From Candidatus Fermentibacterota bacterium (GTDB lineage: Bacteria > Fermentibacterota > Fermentibacteria > Fermentibacterales > JCC-6), in NCBI GenBank assembly GCA_030592645.1, contig JAUVIR010000033.1, positions 1 to 36,819 on the forward strand: a stretch of DNA of 36,819 bases, given 5' to 3'. Positions 25,685-33,499 of the stretch are shown here, in pieces. Below the pieces are notes generated by a model. The model was not told where the DNA came from. It saw nothing but the letters and a program-made list of their open reading frames with translations, and did not search any database. The translations under genes and the position numbers were made by a program. Numbering within the stretch: position 1 is the stretch's first letter; each line of letters begins with the position of its first letter.

Positions 25685-26749
25685 ATGAAACACAGCGGAT
25701 TCCTTATGACAGCAGTTCTTGTTCTGCTATCGGGCAGCGCATTATCAGATAACACCGCGAACGATTCCCTGCCGACGGTGGTAGTTGTAACCACCGGTGG
25801 AACGATCGCTGAGAAGTACGATCCCGCGACGGGTGGTGTTGTTCCCGCTGTATCAGGGGACGATCTTCTTGCAGCGGTACCCGGACTGAGCAATCTAGCT
25901 AACATAGAAGTAGTGGAGTTCTGCAATATCGACAGTTCACAGATGACCCCTGAGATATGGAGGAACCTCAGTGCGATGGTTCAGGAAATACTTGAGAGGA
26001 CTGAAGTTCGCGGTGTGGTCGTAACTCATGGTACCGATACTATGGCAGAGGGAGCTTTCTTCCTCGAAACCACACTTGAAAGCGTAAAACCGGTTGCCTT
26101 CGTCGGTTCAATGCGAAGCGGATCTGATCTGAGCCCCGATGGTTCCGCCAACCTTTACAATGCGATTCTTCTTGTATGCTCCCCCGCAGCCGAGGGATGG
26201 GGGGTGACTGTAACCCTTAACCAGTACATTAACTCAGCGCGTCATGTTGAAAAGGATAATACTACAAATGTACAGACCTTCGATTCCGGTGGATATGGTT
26301 ACCTGGGATACATTGTCGGTGACGAAGTTATTGTGTACAACGAAGTTGTTGAGGATACATATCTCCCGCTGCCGGAAGAACTCCCTGAAGTTCCCCTTTT
26401 CTACAGTTTCGCGGGGGATGACGGGCGGTACATCCGTTACGCTGTGGACAGCGGAGCGGAGGGACTGATAATAGTAGGTGTTGGTGCAGGCAATGTGAAT
26501 GAAGAAGTGTTTCATGCCGCCCGGTACGCCCTGGAAAGAGGTATCCCCGTTGTCGCCGCCAGCAGGGTAAGGTACGGAGAAGCACATGCGCTCTATGGAG
26601 ATCAGGGGGGCGGCAGTTCACTTGTAGAGGCAGGTGTTCTCTTTGCAGGTGACCTGAGCCCCTACAAGGCCAGGCTGCTACTTATGCTTGCTCTGGCCCA
26701 GCCGGTCATGACAACTGATATGCTTAAGGATCTTTTGGGGGATAGATAG
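25685..26749 (+). CDS. ansB: Periplasmic L-asparaginase (type II)
   Basis: 354 residues from ATG 25685, with GAGAGGA upstream. The signal peptide (MKHSGFLMTAVLVLLSGSAL) places it outside the cytoplasm, as for type II enzymes that hydrolyse L-asparagine to aspartate and ammonia. The first active-site block is VVTTGGTIAEKYD with nucleophile Thr 40. The second is VVTHGTDTMAE with the Thr-Asp-(Lys) relay. SMRSGSDLSPDGSANLYNA and a LVEAGVLFAGDLSPYKARLL C-terminal domain follow. Some glutaminase activity is possible. It lies downstream of mazEF without an obvious terminator and is convergent with an EamA transporter. Confidence 0.9.
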   Translation: MKHSGFLMTAVLVLLSGSALSDNTANDSLPTVVVVTTGGTIAEKYDPATGGVVPAVSGDDLLAAVPGLSNLANIEVVEFCNIDSSQMTPEIWRNLSAMVQEILERTEVRGVVVTHGTDTMAEGAFFLETTLESVKPVAFVGSMRSGSDLSPDGSANLYNAILLVCSPAAEGWGVTVTLNQYINSARHVEKDNTTNVQTFDSGGYGYLGYIVGDEVIVYNEVVEDTYLPLPEELPEVPLFYSFAGDDGRYIRYAVDSGAEGLIIVGVGAGNVNEEVFHAARYALERGIPVVAASRVRYGEAHALYGDQGGGSSLVEAGVLFAGDLSPYKARLLLMLALAQPVMTTDMLKDLLGDR

Positions 26750-26764
26750 CGTAAACTCTGAATG

Positions 26765-27646
26765 CTACCGATTCATCGTTTTGTCCATCGATTGCAGAAC
26801 AATGCCACCTATTACCAGCAGAAGTCCCGCAACAGTCCAGAGGCCGATTTTCTCACCCACGACAGAACCGATGAAAATAAGGGCTATAAACGGCGTCAGG
26901 TAGATAAGATTCCCGACTTCGGATGTTGTTTCTGAAAGCTCGAGCGCCTTCTGCCAGATGACAAAGGTAATCCCCATTTCAAATAGTCCGATGTATACAG
27001 AACCTATGATACCCTGATAATCCAGGTTCATAATGCCTGCAAATTGTCCGGTTACAGCGCCGTAGAGAACAATGTATATCAAGCCGAATATGAAAGATTC
27101 CGCAAGGTTCCGTGCAGGGTCTCCAGATGCGCGGAGGTTCAGAATCCAGAATAACGCCCAGATTACAGTGCTGACAAGAGCCAGTCCAATCGCTAAAAAT
27201 GACAGGTGTCCGCCTATCGGATTTCCCCCAAACGCAAGAACTCCGATCCCGCAGAAGCTGATCCCCGAGGCGAATGCCATTTTCAGAGTTATGCGCTGCG
27301 CAAGCAGGGGAGCTGACAGTATCATGAGAACTACTGGCCACAGATAGTTGATCACCATTGCTATCTGTGCTGGAAGCCCGTTGTATGCCTCAAGCAGGAC
27401 CAGGTAATAAAGAAACGGGTTGAGCAGTCCCCGCGCGGCAGATTTGAGAATTGTGCGCCCCGAAGAACCGGATTCAATACAGCGTTTCTTCCTAACCAGT
27501 ACTATCGTCCATAGAGCAATAGTGGAAACAGATGAAGCCAGCATGACAAGCTGAAAAGGGGTCAGCCATCTAAGAGTCAGTTTGAATGCCGAAGCAGCGG
27601 TTGACCAGAAAACTACAGCGATCAGAGCCAGTACCCGAGGTTTCAT
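26765..27646 (-). CDS. EamA/DMT-family transporter
   Basis: 293 residues, about ten transmembrane helices, built as two EamA repeats: the first from LALIAVVFWSTAASAFKLTL to MILSAPLLAQRITLKMAFA, the second from GLALVSTVIWALFWILNLRA to IGLWTVAGLLLVIGGIVLQS. The family exports or imports small metabolites including amino acids; the substrate cannot be told. GGAAAGG lies about 9 nt before the ATG at 27646. Its stop is 15 nt from the asparaginase stop on the other strand. Confidence 0.88.
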   Translation of the reverse strand: MKPRVLALIAVVFWSTAASAFKLTLRWLTPFQLVMLASSVSTIALWTIVLVRKKRCIESGSSGRTILKSAARGLLNPFLYYLVLLEAYNGLPAQIAMVINYLWPVVLMILSAPLLAQRITLKMAFASGISFCGIGVLAFGGNPIGGHLSFLAIGLALVSTVIWALFWILNLRASGDPARNLAESFIFGLIYIVLYGAVTGQFAGIMNLDYQGIIGSVYIGLFEMGITFVIWQKALELSETTSEVGNLIYLTPFIALIFIGSVVGEKIGLWTVAGLLLVIGGIVLQSMDKTMNR

Positions 27647-27986
27647 TCAGGGAACCTTTCCATTGATAGCACCATCTTCTCATTTCACAGCAATATGTTA
27701 TGAAACAGCAGGCGTCAGCCAGGTCCATTTTCCTCAAAACCGGCAATTTTCATTCAGCTTCTGCAGATTACGTGCAGTCTTGCATATAGATCAATATATG
27801 GACATGGGGCTACTGCCTTGATACCAGATATGGTGTTATTTCTCTTGACACGGGAAAGCCAAAAAAATATGCTCGACAGGTGGAAATCCGGATATTGACG
27901 ACCGCTTTGAATAACTGTTTCTCTACTTGACAAATTTAAGAACTGTTCCTCTCAGGAGAACTGGTTCTGCTTCTTCGGGGTAAATC
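27647..27986. other. Intergenic region between divergent EamA and nrdD genes
   Basis: 340 nt with no coding frame I trust. It contains the nrdD promoter at 27845-27873 and a 13-nt copy of GATATTGACGACC (27891-27903) that also occurs at the mazE promoter (25005-25017). A further TTGACA at 27926-27931 lacks a good -10. No clear NrdR box, riboswitch or small RNA could be identified by eye. Confidence 0.6.
27845..27873 (+). promoter_or_regulatory. Promoter of the nrdD operon
   Basis: TTGACA (27845-27850), 17 nt, then TATGCT (27868-27873). The leader to the nrdD start would be about 105 nt. Confidence 0.55.
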
Positions 27987-30107
27987 ATGGACTGGCTGAT
28001 TCGCAAGCGTGACGGTAAGATTGTAAATTTCACCAAGCTGAAAATTGAAAAAGCTGTCGAGAGAACGCTCAATTCCTCGTCGACGGATGCTGATGCCCGC
28101 GAGATTGCGGATCAGGTCGAAGCCAGCCTTTACATGAAATATTTCAAGAACGGTTCAATTCCCACAGTAGAGCATATTCAGGATTTCATTGAGGAAACAC
28201 TTGTACTGCGGAAACTGACTTCAGCCGCCCGGGCATTCATTCTATACAGAGAGAAAAAGAACGAGACCAGGGATGTAGATCATCTGCTCAGCGGAATGGA
28301 GGAAACCGTTTCCGATTACCTTGGTAAAGCCGACTGGAGAGTCAAGGAAAATTCCAACATGAACTATTCCCTTCAGGGACTGAATTTCTACATGTCATCT
28401 TCCATTACAAGAAAATACTGGCTCACCAAAATATATACTCCAAAGATCAGAAAATTCCAGGATAATGGGGATTTTCATATTCATGATCTTGGAATACTCG
28501 GTCCTTACTGTGTCGGCTGGGATCTGATGACCCTGCTCAAAGAGGGGTTCAGGGGAGCAAGAGGGAAAACAGAGTCCTCTCCTCCGGCACATCTCCGAAC
28601 AGCTCTGGGACAGATCGTCAACTTCTTCTATACGCTGCAGGGAGAGGCTGCAGGAGCCCAGGCATTCTCCAGTTTTGATACTCTGCTGGCGCCTTTCATA
28701 AGATATGACGAGCTGGATTACCCGCAGGTCAAACAGGCTTTTCAGGAATTCCTTTTCAACATAAACATACCTACAAGGGTTGGATTCCAGGCTCCGTTTA
28801 CAAACATAACGATGGATCTCAAACCTTCATCAACTTTCCGTGACCAGCAGGTGATCATTGGCGGCAAGCCTAAAAATAATGTCTATGGCGATTTTCAGCT
28901 GGAAATGGATATGATCAACCGGGCATTCGCCGAGCTGATGATGGAGGGCGACTCAAAAGGAAGGATATTCACTTTCCCGATACCCACGTACAACCTTACA
29001 AAGGATTTTGAATGGGACAACGACGATCTGAAACCGATATGGGAAATGACAGGTAAGTACGGTGTCCCCTATTTCAGCAATTTTGTCAATTCCGATATGA
29101 ACCCTGATGACACTAGAAGTATGTGCTGCAGGCTGAGGCTTGATAACCGGGAACTCCGAAGCAGAGGGGGCGGTCTTTTCGGTTCAAATCCCCTCACGGG
29201 ATCCATAGGAGTAGTGACCATCAATCTCCCGAAAATCGGATACACATCAGTAGATGAGAATGAGTTCTTCGATCGTCTTGCTGTAGTGATGGAAGCCGCA
29301 AGGGAATCCCTTGAGCTGAAACGCGATCTTATTGAGAAACTGACGGAACAAGGTCTCTATCCATACACAAGCCACTATCTCAGATCGATCAAGGCTGATC
29401 TTGGACAGTACTGGAGTAATCACTTTTCAACCATCGGACTTCTCGGAATGAATGAATGCTGCATGAACTTCCTCGGGGAAAGCATTGCCACGGAGGAAGG
29501 ACGCAGATGGTCCATCACGATTCTGGATTTCATGAGGAACAAGCTTACTGAATTCCAGGATGAGACAGGGAATCTCTACAATCTGGAGGCTTCTCCGGCG
29601 GAGGGCGCATCCTACAGCCTCGCGAAAAAAGATAGAGAGGAATTTCCGGATACCTACTGCATGGGCTCTTCCGATCCGTACTACACTAACTCAGTCCACC
29701 TGCCGGTTACGGAGCAGAAGGATATCTTCGGGCTGCTCGATCACCAGGACCCGCTTCAGACCATGTTCACTGGCGGAACTGTCGTTCACATATTCATAGG
29801 AGAGGCAATAACCGACTGGAGAATGGTAAGAAAACTGACGAAATCAATTGTTACACGATTCCATCTCCCCTACTTCAGTTTCACTCCCACTTTCTCGATC
29901 TGTCCTGTTCACGGTTATATTGCCGGAGAACAATTCCTCTGCCCCTATCCGCACACCACTGAAGAACTCGCGGAATTCGGTGAGGTTGTAAATGCAGGCG
30001 ATTATGACAGGCTGCCTGAAGGCAGCTACATAAAGGTTGATAAAATCGATTCAGAGGCACAGGGAAGCCTCTTTCTCAACATAGGAAAGGTTTCAACAAA
30101 TGTCTGA
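27987..30107 (+). CDS. nrdD: Anaerobic ribonucleoside-triphosphate reductase, large chain lacking the glycyl-radical tail
   Basis: 706 residues. An ATP-cone occupies residues 1 to about 90 (WLIRKRDGKIVNFTKLKIEK), giving allosteric control. The catalytic core includes the family block RSMCCRLRLD (Cys 380-381, one expected to be the thiyl-radical cysteine), GGLFGSNPLTGSIGVVTINL and the GMNECCMNFLG segment. Near the C terminus SICPVHGYIAGEQFLCPYPH (Cys 639, His 642, Cys 652, His 656) stands where NrdD normally binds zinc. A canonical NrdD then continues into a glycyl-radical motif (RVxGYxRP...WNxGK). Here the chain instead runs through about 50 other residues and stops; the radical motif is on the next, separate ORF. 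The start has GGGG about 8 nt upstream. Confidence 0.93.
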   Translation: MDWLIRKRDGKIVNFTKLKIEKAVERTLNSSSTDADAREIADQVEASLYMKYFKNGSIPTVEHIQDFIEETLVLRKLTSAARAFILYREKKNETRDVDHLLSGMEETVSDYLGKADWRVKENSNMNYSLQGLNFYMSSSITRKYWLTKIYTPKIRKFQDNGDFHIHDLGILGPYCVGWDLMTLLKEGFRGARGKTESSPPAHLRTALGQIVNFFYTLQGEAAGAQAFSSFDTLLAPFIRYDELDYPQVKQAFQEFLFNINIPTRVGFQAPFTNITMDLKPSSTFRDQQVIIGGKPKNNVYGDFQLEMDMINRAFAELMMEGDSKGRIFTFPIPTYNLTKDFEWDNDDLKPIWEMTGKYGVPYFSNFVNSDMNPDDTRSMCCRLRLDNRELRSRGGGLFGSNPLTGSIGVVTINLPKIGYTSVDENEFFDRLAVVMEAARESLELKRDLIEKLTEQGLYPYTSHYLRSIKADLGQYWSNHFSTIGLLGMNECCMNFLGESIATEEGRRWSITILDFMRNKLTEFQDETGNLYNLEASPAEGASYSLAKKDREEFPDTYCMGSSDPYYTNSVHLPVTEQKDIFGLLDHQDPLQTMFTGGTVVHIFIGEAITDWRMVRKLTKSIVTRFHLPYFSFTPTFSICPVHGYIAGEQFLCPYPHTTEELAEFGEVVNAGDYDRLPEGSYIKVDKIDSEAQGSLFLNIGKVSTNV

Positions 30108-30270
30108 TATCAAAGAAGATAAACGCATAAAAGCTGTTAAGACAGAAGTCTATTCGAGGATAGTAGGATACTACAGACCGGTTCAGAGCTGGAACAAGGG
30201 AAAAAGAGAGGAATTCTCTCAGCGGAAGTACATCTCTCTGAAAAAAGAAGAAGAAAAGGCTGATAGTTGA
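30100..30270 (+). CDS. Free-standing glycyl-radical domain of anaerobic RNR (56 aa)
   Basis: A 56-residue ORF overlaps the end of nrdD by 8 nt in the +1 frame, with AGGAAAGG 9 nt before its ATG. Residues 16-35 (EVYSRIVGYYRPVQSWNKGK) are the hallmark C-terminal glycyl-radical motif of NrdD, with Gly 23 as the predicted radical site; a lysine/glutamate-rich tail follows. An in-frame TAG at 30082 shows it is not an open extension from upstream. nrdG starts within its stop codon (TTGA), so nrdD, this ORF and nrdG are translationally coupled. By analogy with GrcA/YfiD, a spare glycyl-radical domain of pyruvate formate-lyase, it should dock on NrdD and be activated by NrdG. A frameshift artefact is the alternative, made unlikely by the ribosome-binding site and the extended NrdD tail. 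Confidence 0.85.
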   Translation: MSDIKEDKRIKAVKTEVYSRIVGYYRPVQSWNKGKREEFSQRKYISLKKEEEKADS

Positions 30271-30962
30271 TCCGATCCCTCACTGGCACAAGCCTGATCG
30301 AATATCCAGATAAGATATCATCCATAATATTTATATCCGGCTGCAATCTTCAATGTCCATACTGCCATAATCCGGAACTTGTCCGCCCTGATATGCTCGA
30401 TGAAGAATTCGGACTCACGCATGAGGAAATCATCGAAGAGCTGCTTGCGCGTGAGGGCTTCATAGAAGCAGTATCAATAACAGGTGGGGAACCTCTTCTT
30501 TACAGCGGTATTGTTGATCTCGTCCAGAGCATTAAATCCAGAACAAGCCTCTCCGTTAAGGTGGATACAAATGGAACCCACCCACGAAGGTTGAAGGATA
30601 TCCTCTGTTTTGCAGATTATGTCGCAATGGATATTAAAAGCTCCCCCTCCAAATACCTGAAGGCTACAGGAGAAAAAGCTGTTTTCCAGGATATCCGGGA
30701 TTCCATCAATATTGTCATGTCCCTGCCGGCGTACGAATTCAGGACAACAATGGTTCCAGGTATTGTAGACCGTGATGATGTTATTGAACTCCTTCAGAAG
30801 ATCGGCAGGGTCAAGCGATACGTTCTCCAGAATTTCCATTCGCACAAAACACTATCGGCTGAATTCAGAGATATGCCCGCCTATCCCAAAGGTTATCTCG
30901 AGGATACGGCAAGTATCGCACGAGATATGAAACTGGCTGATGAGGTAACTGTCCGTCTCTGA
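30267..30962 (+). CDS. nrdG: Anaerobic RNR-activating protein (radical SAM)
   Basis: 231 residues from TTG 30267, with AAAAGG about 8 nt upstream and a 4-nt overlap with the previous stop. SGCNLQCPYCHNPEL contains the radical-SAM Cx3Cx2C motif that binds [4Fe-4S]; SITGGEPLLY and KVDTNGTHP are further SAM-binding blocks. The enzyme creates the glycyl radical on ribonucleotide reductase, here presumably on Gly 23 of the 56-residue protein. The family is also annotated as 'anaerobic RNR activating protein' in its longer (~230 aa) form, which matches this length. Last gene of the nrd operon; no terminator seen. Confidence 0.92.
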   Translation: MIRSLTGTSLIEYPDKISSIIFISGCNLQCPYCHNPELVRPDMLDEEFGLTHEEIIEELLAREGFIEAVSITGGEPLLYSGIVDLVQSIKSRTSLSVKVDTNGTHPRRLKDILCFADYVAMDIKSSPSKYLKATGEKAVFQDIRDSINIVMSLPAYEFRTTMVPGIVDRDDVIELLQKIGRVKRYVLQNFHSHKTLSAEFRDMPAYPKGYLEDTASIARDMKLADEVTVRL

Positions 30963-30982
30963 TCCCTTTATGCAATAATCCT

Positions 30983-31011
30983 TTGACATCCGCATTCTAT
31001 ATTAGTATATA
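30983..31011 (+). promoter_or_regulatory. Promoter of the ArsR/Cys-rich operon
   Basis: TTGACA (30983-30988), exactly 17 nt, then TATATA (31006-31011): a near-perfect sigma-70 promoter about 24 nt before the regulator start codon, and probably strong when not repressed. Confidence 0.7.
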
Positions 31012-31019
31012 CTTATATA
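30998..31019 (+). promoter_or_regulatory. Palindromic operator for the ArsR-family regulator
   Basis: TATATTAGTAT (30998-31008) and ATACTTATATA (31009-31019) form a 22-bp inverted repeat with one mismatched pair. It covers the -10 box, as expected for autorepression by an ArsR/SmtB regulator, whose family binds AT-rich palindromes of this kind. Confidence 0.7.
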
Positions 31020-31034
31020 CTGAAATGGAGATTC

Positions 31035-31415
31035 ATGAAAACTGAGGATCACAATCTTAAGGAACTCTCTGAACTTATGAACGTACTGGGGGTTGAAAGC
31101 AGGCTGAGGATCATTACACTCCTGAGAGACTACGAATCCCTCTGTGTTAATGCCCTTGCATGCCGCCTCGATATTTCCCAGAGCGCGGTATCCCAGCACC
31201 TGAAAATTCTCCATCTTAAGGGTTTCGTCACTTCCCGCAGAGACGGATACTACACCCATTACTGTCTGAACAGAGAGAAATTCGACAGCTCCATGCAGCT
31301 GCTGTCTAAGCTTTCTATCAGACGCGACCCTATTGATCCTGATAATAAATGCAATTCGAAAGGAGAAAAACCATGTGCGGATGCGAAAAAGAGTGCCAGA
31401 AACCGGAAAACCTGA
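31035..31415 (+). CDS. ArsR/SmtB-family transcriptional repressor
   Basis: 126 residues with a winged helix: ALGVESRLRIITLL-type first helices (VLGVESRLRIITLLRDYESL), then LCVNALACRLDISQSAVSQH recognition region and LKGFVTSRRDGYYTHYCLN wing. Family members release DNA on binding metals or on thiol chemistry. Candidate sensing cysteines are in SLCVNALACRL (two Cys in the region where ArsR/CadC-like proteins bind metal) and in the tail (CNSKGEKPC). TGGAGA lies 5 nt before the ATG. It is the first gene of a three-gene operon and overlaps the next ORF by 43 nt. The inducing ligand is unknown. Confidence 0.88.
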   Translation: MKTEDHNLKELSELMNVLGVESRLRIITLLRDYESLCVNALACRLDISQSAVSQHLKILHLKGFVTSRRDGYYTHYCLNREKFDSSMQLLSKLSIRRDPIDPDNKCNSKGEKPCADAKKSARNRKT

Positions 31416-31510
31416 AAGACAAACCGGAAAATTGTTCCCCCGAACAGATACATGAATGTCATGGCCCGGATGGTCATCATCCATGCACTTCGAACAAAAA
31501 GGAAGAGTAA
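31373..31510 (+). CDS. 45-residue Cys/His-rich putative metal-binding protein
   Basis: A 45-residue ORF with a textbook ribosome-binding site (AAAGGAG, 7 nt before ATG). The sequence starts MCGCEKECQK and contains six cysteines (2, 4, 8, 21, 29, 38) and four histidines (27, 30, 35, 36), ending with a charged NKKEE tail. It has no signal peptide, so it should be cytoplasmic. The first half overlaps the end of the ArsR gene in another frame, and its stop overlaps the start of the next gene (TAATG). The composition suggests a small metal chaperone or metallothionein-like buffer; no named family is recognised. Confidence 0.7.
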   Translation: MCGCEKECQKPENLKDKPENCSPEQIHECHGPDGHHPCTSNKKEE

Positions 31511-31800
31511 TGAAACGGATAATACTTGTTGCTTTAAGCATTGCTATAGCCGGCACCTTTGCCATAGCACAGGCACAGGAAGATGCTTCTGCCCCTGACT
31601 GCGATCACTATGAAACCGCTGAGGGAGAATGCTGCTGCGACGGCACAGTTGACGGCTGCACGGAAGATTGTGACAGCTGCGAAGAACGCGACTGTGATTG
31701 CGAAGAAGATTGTACCTGCGATACCGACTGCAGCTGTGACGACTGTACTTGTGAAGAAGATGATGAGGAAGAGGTTCATCGCTGCGGCGACTGCCACTGA
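31510..31800 (+). CDS. Exported acidic Cys-rich metallothionein-like protein
   Basis: 96 residues from ATG 31510, which overlaps the stop of the previous ORF; GGAAGAG lies just upstream. Residues 1 to about 22 (MKRIILVALSIAIAGTFAIA) are a signal peptide. The mature part has 17 cysteines in about 74 residues, arranged largely as CxC, CxxC and Cx3C steps between Asp/Glu (EDCTCDTDCSCDDCTC), plus a final HRCGDCH. Such acidic Cys clusters resemble metallothioneins or metal-sequestering periplasmic proteins, but disulfide-bonded structure is also possible outside the cytoplasm. Its operon with an ArsR regulator favours metal handling. Confidence 0.8.
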   Translation: MKRIILVALSIAIAGTFAIAQAQEDASAPDCDHYETAEGECCCDGTVDGCTEDCDSCEERDCDCEEDCTCDTDCSCDDCTCEEDDEEEVHRCGDCH

Positions 31801-31819
31801 CCTTCAGTAATTGTTAGAC

Positions 31820-31853
31820 GGAGCAGGTGGCAACCACCTGCTCCTTTCCTTTT
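31820..31853 (+). terminator. Rho-independent terminator of the ArsR/Cys-rich operon
   Basis: GGAGCAGGTGG (31820-31830) and CCACCTGCTCC (31834-31844) form a perfect 11-bp stem with a CAA loop, followed by TTTCCTTTT. Confidence 0.92.
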
Positions 31854-31870
31854 ATGTAACCGTTATGTCA

Positions 31871-32461
31871 TCATGATTTTATCGTTACAGAAATATCTTC
31901 CTTTTCATTGTACCCTTTAAGAGAAGAAACAAGACCCCTGACAGCCCCTTCGATCATACCTGCTGGAAAACTGCCCAGCTCAGCAATCCTGCCACCCAGT
32001 TTCACTTCAACTGAGCCTGGGGCGAAGAAGCAGTCCTCCTCCCTCTTCTCTCCTCTGAGCAGGGCTTCTGCAAACCGTCTGCAATCCAGGCCGCATCGTC
32101 CGCATTCCTCAGCGGTTTTCTGCGGCAGCAGATTGAACGTTCCTGCGAAGATATCTTCTGAAGAGATAGATGATTCTTTTCCATCGAACAGGGCAAGAAC
32201 GAGCGGATTATCACTGATTGCATCACTGCCGCAGTGTACAACGGGAGCAATGATCTCCGTGCCGGAGCGCAGGAGGTAAATATCCGGAGGCATTGAGCGC
32301 ATTATCCCCATTACTGTTCGCGACCCTGGGAATGATACTTCGCATCGTCCCGTTTCACTCTCTTGAATAACGCATACGATTTTGTTCTGTAACGAATTGC
32401 AAAAAAATGATATGAATTTATCTGCAGGATCATCTGTTCCGGTGACTTTAATACACTTCAT
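31871..32461 (-). CDS. MobB-like Fe-S protein of the tungstate operon
   Basis: 196 residues. The middle holds ECGRCGLDCRRFAEALLRGE followed by a further Cys (EEDC), a four-cysteine pattern that resembles the Fe-S segment appended to some MobB-type molybdopterin-guanine-dinucleotide biosynthesis proteins. The C terminus (VEVKLGGRIAELGSFP...GAVRGLVSSLKG) also fits that group. MobB begins with a P-loop; here the equivalent stretch (VTGTDDPADKF) lacks the GxxxxGK[ST] residues, so nucleotide binding is doubtful. It lies 12 nt after wtpC and is probably co-transcribed with the tungstate transporter, suggesting a role in insertion or guanylation of a tungsten cofactor. The family assignment is from memory of the motif. 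Confidence 0.6.
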   Translation of the reverse strand: MKCIKVTGTDDPADKFISFFCNSLQNKIVCVIQESETGRCEVSFPGSRTVMGIMRSMPPDIYLLRSGTEIIAPVVHCGSDAISDNPLVLALFDGKESSISSEDIFAGTFNLLPQKTAEECGRCGLDCRRFAEALLRGEKREEDCFFAPGSVEVKLGGRIAELGSFPAGMIEGAVRGLVSSLKGYNEKEDISVTIKS

Positions 32462-32473
32462 GATACACCCTTC

Positions 32474-33499
32474 TCAGAAAACATGAACGGCGCTTGCCTT
32501 GAAGGAAATATACACATCTCGACCTTCAGTCAGATCCAGCTGGGATAGAGCGCTTCTGGTAACTGATGAAACTATTATCAGATTACCGCAATCCACAGAT
32601 ATACTGAAAACCGGACCAGCGCGTTCAACAGACGTTATGGTTCCCGTAAAATGATTCCGCTCGCTGGTGATTGTAGTCTCCCTGGAAACAACTATAGATT
32701 CTGGCGGTATTGCAAGAAAACCGTGTCCTCTTTTATCCGATGTATGCCTGATAAGAAGTTTTTTAACTACTGCTCCGTCTTCCTTGAACTCCGCCGGGAA
32801 AACATTCTTCATTCCGACAAACGATGCCATGAACGGAGTTTTCGGATTGTAAAAGATTTCATCAATTTCGCCTTCCTGCTCGATTTTTCCGGCATTTATC
32901 ACCGCGCCATGGGTGCCCATTGAGAGAGCATCGGTAAAATCGTGTGTTGTCATCAGAAAGGTTTTTGAGCTTTCACGTTGAAGCCTTCGGAGCTCGCTCC
33001 TTATCTCCCCTTTGAACATCTGGTCAAGGGAACTCAGTGGCTCATCCAGAAGAATAACATCGGGATCGGTAATAAGTGCGCGGGCAAGTGCTGTCCGTTG
33101 CTTCTCTCCCCCGCTGAGCTTCCCCGGGAGTCTGTCCAGGAGCGGCTGAAGGTCAAGGATATCCACAAACCTGTCGAAATTGTACTCACTATCTTCAGGT
33201 AAATAGCGGATTCCGTACATGATGTTCTGTTTTACAGAAAGGTGTGGAAATAGTGCGGTATCCTGATAAACGATACCAACGCTCCGTCTGCCCGGGAGTT
33301 TTTCTGTAACATCGGTACCCGCTACCTCAATTGTGCCCATGTCCGGTTTAACAAGACCTGCAACAGTTTCAAGGAGAAGGGTTTTTCCGGAACCCGTGGG
33401 CCCCATAAGCATGAAGAATGCACCTTCCGGCACTTCCAGATTCAATGAACCAAGCTGAAATCCTTTAAAACTGACCTTGATATCCCTTAGTCTTATCAA
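32474..33499 (-). CDS. wtpC: Tungstate/molybdate ABC transporter ATP-binding protein
   Basis: 341 residues. Walker A GPTGSGKT (about 33-40), Q-loop VYQDTALFPHLS, signature LSGGEKQR, Walker B VILLDEPLSSLD and switch His in TTHDF are all present. The last ~100 residues form a TOBE-type oxyanion-binding regulatory domain (HFTGTITSVERAGPVFSISV), typical of molybdate/tungstate/sulfate ATPases. It starts at TTG 33499, overlapping the wtpB stop by 4 nt (TTGA), with GGAG 7 nt upstream. It powers the WtpB channel. Confidence 0.9.
   Translation of the reverse strand: MIRLRDIKVSFKGFQLGSLNLEVPEGAFFMLMGPTGSGKTLLLETVAGLVKPDMGTIEVAGTDVTEKLPGRRSVGIVYQDTALFPHLSVKQNIMYGIRYLPEDSEYNFDRFVDILDLQPLLDRLPGKLSGGEKQRTALARALITDPDVILLDEPLSSLDQMFKGEIRSELRRLQRESSKTFLMTTHDFTDALSMGTHGAVINAGKIEQEGEIDEIFYNPKTPFMASFVGMKNVFPAEFKEDGAVVKKLLIRHTSDKRGHGFLAIPPESIVVSRETTITSERNHFTGTITSVERAGPVFSISVDCGNLIIVSSVTRSALSQLDLTEGRDVYISFKASAVHVF

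Noticed and set aside
27647-27986. Riboswitch or NrdR box upstream of nrdD
   Set aside because: No conserved cobalamin-type or other aptamer core was seen, and AT-rich stretches near 27785-27800 do not match paired NrdR boxes well enough.
30085-30110. Reading the nrdD stop TGA as selenocysteine to join it to the glycyl-radical ORF
   Set aside because: Readthrough in that frame meets another stop (TAA) within a few codons and does not enter the glycyl-radical frame, so recoding cannot produce a fused protein.
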